A stretch of DNA of 64,000 bases, taken from Campylorhamphus procurvoides. Its lineage: Eukaryota > Chordata > Aves > Passeriformes > Dendrocolaptidae. Positions 55,926 to 64,000 of the stretch are shown here, piece after piece. The notes under the pieces are model-generated. The model made no database searches. It was given only the letters and a program-made list of their open reading frames with translations, and was not told the origin of the DNA. Each line of letters starts with the position of its first letter. Within the stretch, counting starts at the first letter, position 1. The translations under genes were made by a program, and so were the position numbers. The stretch is from positions 1,111,822 through 1,175,821 of the forward strand of contig WBMV01005054.1 in assembly GCA_013396655.1 (NCBI GenBank), given 5' to 3'.

Positions 55926-58900
55926 CTGCAGGCTCCATGGGCACCCGATGCATCCTCCCCATCTGCGCCATCAGGCCAAGGGGGATGGGTGACCCATGAT
56001 GGGTCGACACTGCTCTTGACCTTGTGAGATGATGAAGCAGAGAGGAGAAATGCCTTTCCATTTGCACACTGCTCTTTGCACCCCTTTGCCTGAGACTGTG
56101 TTAGGAGTAGGGTGTTGTTCCTTCTGTGCTGTTATAAGAAAAAGAAGCTTTTCTTTCAGATCTGTTTGTCTAGCTTCTTCTGTTTTGTAGAGCACCCAGA
56201 AGCAAGCTTGTATACAAACTGACACAGTCTATGTTCGTATCCCATATTTGATTTTTACATAGCTCCAGATTCTGTTTCCTTGGGTAGAACTTTTTCTGGT
56301 ACCATCATCACAAAAGTCTTTCACCTGAAGATCCACTCAATGAAAGAGAAAATCTCTTTATAAAGAACAGGAAGGGGGCTAAAGGAGAGAGTTCACAATT
56401 AAATAAAGATGGTTGTTTCTTTGAAAATGGAGGATTTGGACTACCTTCAATTCATTTATACAGAGAACCCCTAACCCCAGTAAAATTGTTCTTAGCCAAA
56501 GGGAGGACTAAGACATGAGCAAGAGAGAGGCAAAGTGTGAGAACAGAGTTTCTGAAGGCCAGCAACAGAAACTGAATTCCCAGAGGCCATGATGGGATAA
56601 GATTATGCTGCAGTAAGCCATTCATTTTAGGGGTGGTGTTCTTCTTCCTCCACAGTCCTGGTTGCCAGCATCCCTAGGAAAAATGTCAATGGGAAAGAAT
56701 AATTATTTCATATGCTGCAAAAACCCCTCCAGTGATCTTTTCCAAAACCAAGGCTCCTATGAAGAAAGGACATCTGACATTTTAAAACTTTGCTATGGTC
56801 AAACCACCCAACATCATCCCTACCTCCTTTTCCCAGACAACCAATCCTTGTTTTAAATTGCCCAAGAGCCAAGACCGCTACCTCGCCACACAGAGTACAC
56901 TTCTCATGGCCATGCCTTTTTCCCTCGCGCTCAGTAAATTGCCTGCATGAAGGGTTAATTCAACCAGGGCCTTTTACTCCAAGTTGTTTTCCAAGTAGCT
57001 GAGAGAATAGGTCTCTTGTTACAAACATGGCTTCTGGGCATTTGGTGATGCTTTCCCTTTTCTCTCTCTCTGTACCACAAAAGGATCTTTTGTTCTCATC
57101 TCTCTGTCTCATTTACTCTCCCCCACCCTGCTCTCGCCTCTTCCCTCCATTGGCTGCCAAGTGACTAAGGAATGGCAAAAAATGACCATAGCTTGGTCAT
57201 GGCAAATATTTCTTCACCTATTATCTGATAGAGACCTTGAGCATCTATGTGAAGGGCCCTCTGCCTTCCCCCTGGCTTTTCTTAGAAATGGGGAAAAATG
57301 AGTCAGACACAACAGGGCAGGATATAAGTTGAATCAGCCCAACATGCTAATGGAAATGTCTTGTGAATTGAGTCATGGTGCCTGTTTCAGGAAAATGAAA
57401 TGATAGTGACCCAGAACTGGCAGGAGTTGAGTGGCAGCTTCAGCAGGTCTAGATTTTTATGGGAACTTGGCATTTATAAAAAAATACATGGGAGTCACAA
57501 CAAAAGTCACTTTCTAGCCACCACATTTACTGATTCAGCTGTTTGGAAGCTGGAGCTGTCACTCTTTGTTGGATGGTTGTAGTGTCGCATGGTTTCTCTG
57601 CACTATTGCTGTAAATCTTCTTGTGTATGATCTACCACAAAAAAGTTGTGGCAAATCCCCAGGAACATTATGTCTTCTCACGCCCCACTGAAAATATACC
57701 TCAGGCATTCCCACAGACATTCTTCTAGCTATAGTACCCTTGCACATACCACTCCACTGAGTCCTCTTGCACGTACATAGATAAGTAAAAGATTGTATGG
57801 CACCAAAGTCACTGCAACTTCTACAATGACCTTTCTGCAACAGAAACAATTCCTTAGCCAAATTCCCACTTCCCTCCCTTTTACAGCATTTGAATATATA
57901 CCTCATTGATACTGCCTCTTGCAAAAAATAATATTCTTCAGTTTCACCTGAAGCAAATCCTTCTGTCATTCTGCTCACCTTCTCTACTCACCCTCTTGAC
58001 TCCTCTGACCACCCTTTGTCCTGAGTCCATCACAGTCCATGTCACGCTTTAGGTGAACACAGCATATGCTGTCTGGGTCCATCTGCCAAGCTTTCTGCAC
58101 TCTTCTCCCATTCGGTGCCTTAAACGTTTTGGAAGGTCCTAGAAACAATCACTAAATTTCAGTCTTAGCAATGTCCTGCACACACACATACAAAGTTGTG
58201 GATGTAAGGCGTTATGCAGAGAATTTTTTCTCCTGTAGAGAAGGGGAATGGACTATACAGATAAAAGGGCCATTATATTCCCACATTAGAAGGACTTCTT
58301 GTCTGGTGGATTTTAACCAAGCTGGTTAAAACATCATGAAAAAGATGCACTGACCAACTCTTTATATTCATATGACTGCCCGCAAAGATTTGTGCTTAGT
58401 CAACTATATCTGTTTCAAAACAGTATCCAGAGCAGCTTTCACTGTAAAGCCTCAAACTCATCTAATATGTAACAATTAAGGAATATATAATATTTCTTTT
58501 TTCCTGCCTTCTCGCTTGATTGTGTCTAAATGAATCCCAACATAGTCACAGAGATCCTTACTGCAATCGCAGCTGTGCCCCACTGTTCCCCCAGTAGCTC
58601 TATCGTATAGAGTGCTTGCCAGGAGTGTGCAGTCAGCCTTAGTAGATAAACAATGATCATATCCATCAAAAAGGACAACCAAAGCACCCTGAGATGAAGA
58701 ATTTTATCCTTGGTAATAAACAAGTCTTTAGAAGATCCACAAACTCATTAATTCAAATGTTGTGCATCTATTGCTACAAACATAAACCCCCCCACTAAGC
58801 AGTGCCCCTGCTGAAGCAATGCATTGCTGGATCCCCTTGGAAACCCCCATTAAACAATGGTGAAACTTTAAGGAAAACGATTTCCTTCTCCCTAGTTTTA

Positions 58901-59150
58901 ATTCTTCTTCACAGATTGGGATCAAACACTCCCCAGGTGAAGACCATTATAGCTAAAGGCACTACCCTGTCTAGAGAGCCCTGTCAGGGTCATCTTTGCA
59001 CCCTGTGGAGACCGAGAGGTCAGCTGTTGAAGTCCCTTTGGAAAAAAGAATCTACCACCATCTCTTTCACAGAGGAGAAGCCCAAGGATGGATTATGGAT
59101 TCTTACTTAGATAATTTTGGATGAATCAAGAAAAGGGAGGAGGGATAGCT
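55926..59150. other. Upstream flank, no supported gene
   Basis: AT-richer, mostly unique sequence. Two stretches (56880-56990 and 57140-57330) look compact and non-repetitive and might be conserved non-coding DNA; the second has GCAAATATTT-type words and a TTATCTGATAG GATA-like site. No exon or transposon is recognised. Confidence 0.4.
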
Positions 59151-59400
59151 AGATGGCTAAATAAAGCCAATGAGATCACATGTTCCGCCTTTTTATCTGC
59201 TTTTCTCTTTCTGCTTTTGGACAACAAAGCTTCCTTTGATACAGAAGAAGAGGGGGTAGGGAGAGTGGGGAGTGGGGGTGCCAGAGTCACCCCAATGGCC
59301 CCTGGTCACTTATGCATGCTCCTTAATGTGATGTTCCACTGACAGACAGAAAAAAACAATGATCTCATGATTCCAGACACGATTCACGCAAACAACCCTG
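59150..59400. promoter_or_regulatory. Candidate SOX10 enhancer with a head-to-head SoxE site
   Basis: AACAAAG (59223-59229), a 4-base spacer, then CTTTGAT (59234-59240) form two facing SOX/LEF sites in the arrangement that SOX10 and other SoxE dimers bind cooperatively. Nearby are CACATG, a further ACAATGA near 59357-59363, and short homeodomain-like words. The element lies about 18-19 kb upstream of the SOX10 ATG. LEF/TCF binding to the same words is an alternative. Confidence 0.42.
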
Positions 59401-62400
59401 GGAGATCAGGGGTGAAGGGGACAGGAAAGAGGGGTAAAGGATTAGTGAGAATTAAGGCAAGAAAGGGAGAGGAAAGGATAGAAGTAATAGGGAGAGGGGA
59501 GATGGGAAGCAGGACCTTGGAGGGCAGCTGTGAATGGTGGTAGACACTGAAGGTCAGAATCCAAAAGAGGATGTGTAGAGGGATTGTAGAGGAAAGGAGA
59601 AGAAAGAGGAGTCTTGAGACCAAGGGCAAAAGGATGGGTGGAAGAAGGTTAGGTGTGACATTGTATAGCAGGACTGAGCAGAGTCCAGGGATAAGAGTTG
59701 ATTGAATTGTTGAAACATAGGAAAAGGGAGGCCGAGCTCAGAGATGGCGCGATGGGATGAGGAACATGGGCTTGATCCAAGGTGAGAAGGAAATGAGGGG
59801 AAAATACCTATGGGGTTAGGAGCAGAAGAGTTAACACTTGATGAAACTTGCTACTTCTGCATTCTGCTACACAGAACCAGGTCACCAAATCTGACAGAAT
59901 CATCCTAGTCTCTCTCAGTCACAGAGAGATTTATTACCTGAGGCGCTCAGCCATGTCCAAAGGAGGTAGTGGTGAGGCAGAGGGGCTGAAGACAGGCAGT
60001 CTGGTTTCCACTTTGGTTGGGCTGATCTCTCTGCAGGGGACCTTTACCCCTACACAGAGGAGCACTATTGGTGTATTACACCTCACCTGCCAGCAGCCAT
60101 TTCCTTCGGCCTTCTTCCTTTCCTTCCCTCGCATCCTTTTGTTCCTCCTTCCCTTTTGCCCTCCCTCCATCCTTCCTTGCCACCTTACCAAAGAGAAACA
60201 AGAGCTCAGCACATCTGGCAGTAGATGTCTCCCAGGGAATGTGTCACCCGAACAACACTTATCCCAAACCAGTGAAGCAACCAGGGCCCCACAGGAGACT
60301 TTTGAGCCCACAGGGCTTCTGATGGAGCTGGGACAAAGAGTGGGATGAAAGACTGGGGAAACAACTAAAAGAAAAAGTGTCTCTCACAATGAGCTGCCAT
60401 CTCTATGTTTCACAGCTCTCCCCAACACTGGTCTGTCCCCAAGGGCTCATCACATCTGCCCCCCCTCTGTCTGCTCTGTGGCAGCTAATCAGTGACCCAG
60501 TGACAGTCTCTGTCCGTCACTCATCTCTGCACGCAATGGGGTAATTAAACCCTGACCCTGGGCTCCTTTTATCCATTTCCTCTGTGCCGTCACTCCCCAA
60601 AACGGCAGAGGGGAGGGCCTGCAGTGGAGGCTTCTGCCCCAGTCTCCAGCTGTAAAGAAGATGTACAGTGCAGGAAGGACTCACTGTGAAAAGAAAGATG
60701 CTGAGGCAAAGAGGTATTGAGTGGTACAAGGCTTCTCAAGTGCTTATGCTGAGCTCTGCTGACCTACCTCCATCAGGCAAGCCTTTTGTAAACCTTTAAT
60801 TCTTTATTGTTATGCCACAGGTTGCCCAGCATCCTTCCCCTGCCCAAGCATACCTACGGAAAACCCAGCCACTCCTCTGCATGTCCTTAGGGCAGTGCCA
60901 GGTGTGGTGCCCAGCTCAGGTGTAGCAAAGCTTTCCAGCTCTTCCACAATACCACAATAAGTTTCTACACACCCTGGTGTGAACCCATTGCCTCCGCTCA
61001 GACTAAGCCCAGTGCCTCAGGCCTGACACGTTGGTCTTTCCTCATAAAATACCTGCAGAAGGGGAGAGGGAGTTCTCGGTGACAGAGTGCATCCCATAAA
61101 GCACAGTAGATGGACACAGGAGCTGGCCAGAACAAGACGATGTCGCTCTTGTCTCCACAATAGGACAATGGAGGATGCATCCAGTGACAGACAGGAGTCA
61201 CAAAATGCCAGGAATTTTTTTTTTTCAACTTTCTTTCTGCTTTCTGGAACTCCACAAAATTTATTACACAGATTGATAAAAAGCCAGAAATTATGTCGAG
61301 CAATCCAGACTCTGCTTCTTCCTCCCTACTCTGAGTAGGGAAGCTGCCTCCCACCCACACATGAGCAAGAAGGGCTGGGGCCACCCGGGGAAGGGCATGA
61401 CGGGTAAAGCAGTGCCCCTGAACAATTAAGCACTGTCCCAGGCACTGCACACCCTTGTCCAGGGAACAAAAGAGTCACACACAAGAGACCTGACTGTGAA
61501 GCCTCCATCCGCTTTCATCACTGACCCCCAGGGCAGTCAGGGCACAAGGTCAGCCCACTTAAACTCCAAACTCGGCCAGAAATAGAGATGGGAAGTGGGC
61601 AAGGGTGGCCAACTGCAGGGGTCCCCAATCATTTGAGGGGTTCTTTGACTGAGCCATTTCATTTCATCAAAGACACATTTTTTTCTGGAAGGAAAATGGA
61701 GAGCAGTGGGTGTGAAGGGAGTAAGGGGGAGGCAGGGTGTTCACCGTGAATTATGACCACTCTCAACAAGAGTCTTTTACATTGCAGAGGTGAGGACAGG
61801 AGGGGGTAATTGGGCATGTTAGACCCATGCATAAGGAGGGCAAGTCTCTGCCTGTTTCCCACCCTCACTCTGCCACTGGTCATGAGATGTGGTCCCTCAT
61901 ATGCCCTGTTGCTATTCCACTGTGGAGCTCAACACCCCAAGGGTTCATCCCAAGGACCACAAGGTTTGATAGCACCTTGCCAGACCAGTAGTGCCACTGG
62001 GATGTGCAATATTGTGTGGTCATGTCCCTGGTATGGAAACGCTGAAAGTTGCCTTACAAATAAAAATAACCAACCAATCCAGGGCTGATGCTTTCCACTT
62101 GTAGGGTCTCAGAAAACCTATTAGGCTTTATGTTGCTGTTTTTTCAGGTTGCAAATAGCACCTTTGCAACCAGTGCTTTCACAGAGGTAACAGCTGTACC
62201 TTCTCTTGGTCAGCACTGAGCAGTGTTTATCAGTAGGTAAGAATAGATGCTCCTGAGACTTATCTCTTTGGCTAGGATGAGAAATCTGTGGGGGACTGAA
62301 ATGCATAAGGAAATACAGTGCATCTGCCACAGAGCATTGTCCATTTCATCCAATTTCCCTCTGGGTAAACACCTAAGAATCCTCAGTGCAAGACATTTCA

Positions 62401-63429
62401 GAGGAAAGAAAATTAAAATACTTCATGAAAGCAGCCTCCTATTCCACCTCAGTAAGGCTGTCTCCCACCTGCACCATGTAGAGGCTGCTTCAGGTATTTG
62501 GAGCACCCAGCAGAAGTGGGGCAGGGACAGGGTAGGTAGGGTGTGGAGTGATGGGCAGGGAATACAGTACCCACACTGAAAGATGCCCCCAGAACAGACA
62601 ACATGGCTCAAGGAACAGCAATCAAGGAGGATGTTAGCTCAGAGTTAGTTGTGTTGATACTGAAAACAGTAGCAGAAAAGCAGCCAGAAACACAAGATTC
62701 AGGACAGCCCCAGTACACAGAAATGAGTGCCAAGAAGCTAACCAGCCATGGAACGTGTTATCTGCTTGCAGACTCCTTATTACACACGATGAAAGACAAG
62801 CAAAAGGAAGTTTTGACTCTCAGAGTCAAACTTTTCATGGATTGTCAAAAATGTCTGTATGTGCAAACTGAACCCTCTTGATCCAAACCATATTGGTAAA
62901 CTGTAGGCAGTAAGCCCAATTTTCAGGAAAAAGCTGCATTTCACATTTTTTATACAATTAATCAGACCTATTCTTGAAAATTAACATCTTCCTGGGATTT
63001 TTTTTACACATTGGCTAGTCTTATATTTTTGGATTTGAGGCAACAATTTTCGTCAGTAATTTATTACTTTTTCTCTTGGAGGAGGCAGTCGGCTGGATTT
63101 CTAATATTGAGACAGACATGGCTTTAGGGCACATGCAGATTCATTCTCCATCTCTCTCAAAGAGAATCCAATCGATCTTGGACACATTGGGGCAGCTGTG
63201 CACAAAAGGCAGGGTCAGTCAGCACACACATACAAAGGCCAGTGATCAGGGACATACTGAAGGACATGTACAACGCACACACATCACTGGAAGAGCACAA
63301 AAGCAATGCACATCAGACCTACACGTTTTGGCCTTGTCAGTGTCAGCAGGTCTGTTTTTTCACCTCGGGCCAGTTCTGTCTGTTGTCTTCCTTTCTAATG
63401 GCAGGAGCTACCAGCAAAGGAGACATTCC
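59401..63429. other. Distal upstream flank, no supported gene
   Basis: A purine-rich stretch runs from 59400 to about 59640. A compact stretch at 60480-60590 (CAGCTAATCAGTGAC, GGGGTAATTAAACC) may be a conserved element with homeodomain-like sites. No coding exon, repeat family or RNA gene was recognised elsewhere. Confidence 0.45.
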
Positions 63430-63600
63430 CTGCTCCACTAGCAGAAGCGGACAGCATAATAAATGAGATCCACAACTTCTTTTAACCAGCCTGTTGCCCA
63501 GCCATGCACAAAGCCCTGAGCAATCCCCTTGGGCGCAAGAGAATGATTCACGTTATGCACGTGTTCTTCTAGATGAGGGGTGGGGGGAACCCCTCTTTTT
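63430..63600. promoter_or_regulatory. Candidate distal SOX10 enhancer
   Basis: About 170 bp unlike its flanks: ACAAAG within GCACAAAGCCCTGAGCAATC, a TFAP2-like CCCCTTGGGC, and a perfect CACGTG E-box near 63558-63563. SOX, TFAP2 and bHLH inputs are known for SOX10 neural crest enhancers. Linkage to SOX10 (about 23 kb away) is inferred; the next gene beyond the window is unknown from this sequence (PICK1 in human). Confidence 0.35.
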
Positions 63601-64000
63601 ACTCTATTTCTCCTTGCGGTAAAACAGGAGAAAACCAGTCCCTTTTGCAAACGCGGAGCCCTGCATGCAGCAGCAGTTTTGGGAAGTGGCCGCACGGTGG
63701 CAATGCGCCCTTAGGAACGGAGCTGTGTGCCATTTGCTCGATGAGCATCCCTCTGTATCAGCTGCCAGTTTTGGGGAGGTTTGGTGACCTCTGTGCTCCT
63801 GCTGCAGGGGCTCTCTCAGGACCACCGCACCGCAGACTCTGTCCAGTTCAATTTTCATGGAATCCTAGGGATGGATATTCCACCACCTCCATGGGCTGAT
63901 GTCACAGTGTTTACCCACCCTCACAGTGATTTTTTTTTCCCTTTATTGCCTTGTAATTCCATCTTAAAACTGGCAACCCCTGCCTCTTGTCTTTTGGTAT
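63601..64000. other. Right edge, nothing recognised
   Basis: Unique sequence with a short T run near 63930. No exon with known homology is visible. Confidence 0.45.

Overview
The window is vertebrate nuclear DNA, most likely from a bird. It has multi-exon genes with GT-AG introns, and truncated LINE copies that end in CR1-type 3' tails (near 5720-6019, 51695-51963 and 54070-54213). The gene order MICALL1 - C22orf23 - POLR2F - SOX10 matches human 22q13.1. From general knowledge the same block lies on chicken chromosome 1 (1A in songbirds). The species cannot be named from the sequence alone.

Layout: 1-5100 holds no recognisable exon and is probably an upstream MICALL1 intron. From 5101 to 17876 (+) lie 15 MICALL1 coding exons, from mid CH domain to the stop codon, then a 3'UTR to about 19565. 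C22orf23 (UPF0193) runs on the minus strand in six coding exons from 23768 to 20457, tail to tail with MICALL1. POLR2F (+, 23847-27633, five exons, 127 aa) is head to head with C22orf23; the two start codons are 78 bp apart inside a CpG-rich bidirectional promoter. SOX10 (-) has three coding exons from 40048 to 32601 and is tail to tail with POLR2F. About 22 kb upstream of SOX10 (41.3-64 kb) contains no gene I can support.

Function: MICALL1 is an endosomal Rab8/EHD scaffold, POLR2F is a subunit shared by RNA polymerases I, II and III, and SOX10 is the neural crest, glial and melanocyte SoxE regulator. C22orf23 has no defined biochemical role. I see no operon-like logic or shared pathway, only conserved synteny. 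I found no undescribed gene system. The observations most worth checking are regulatory: a canonical RFX X-box over the C22orf23 start codon, a head-to-head SoxE-type site about 18-19 kb upstream of SOX10, and several motif-dense stretches that could be SOX10 enhancers. A pentanucleotide array also fills nearly half of the tiny first intron of POLR2F. All enhancer calls come from reading motifs by eye and have not been tested by alignment.
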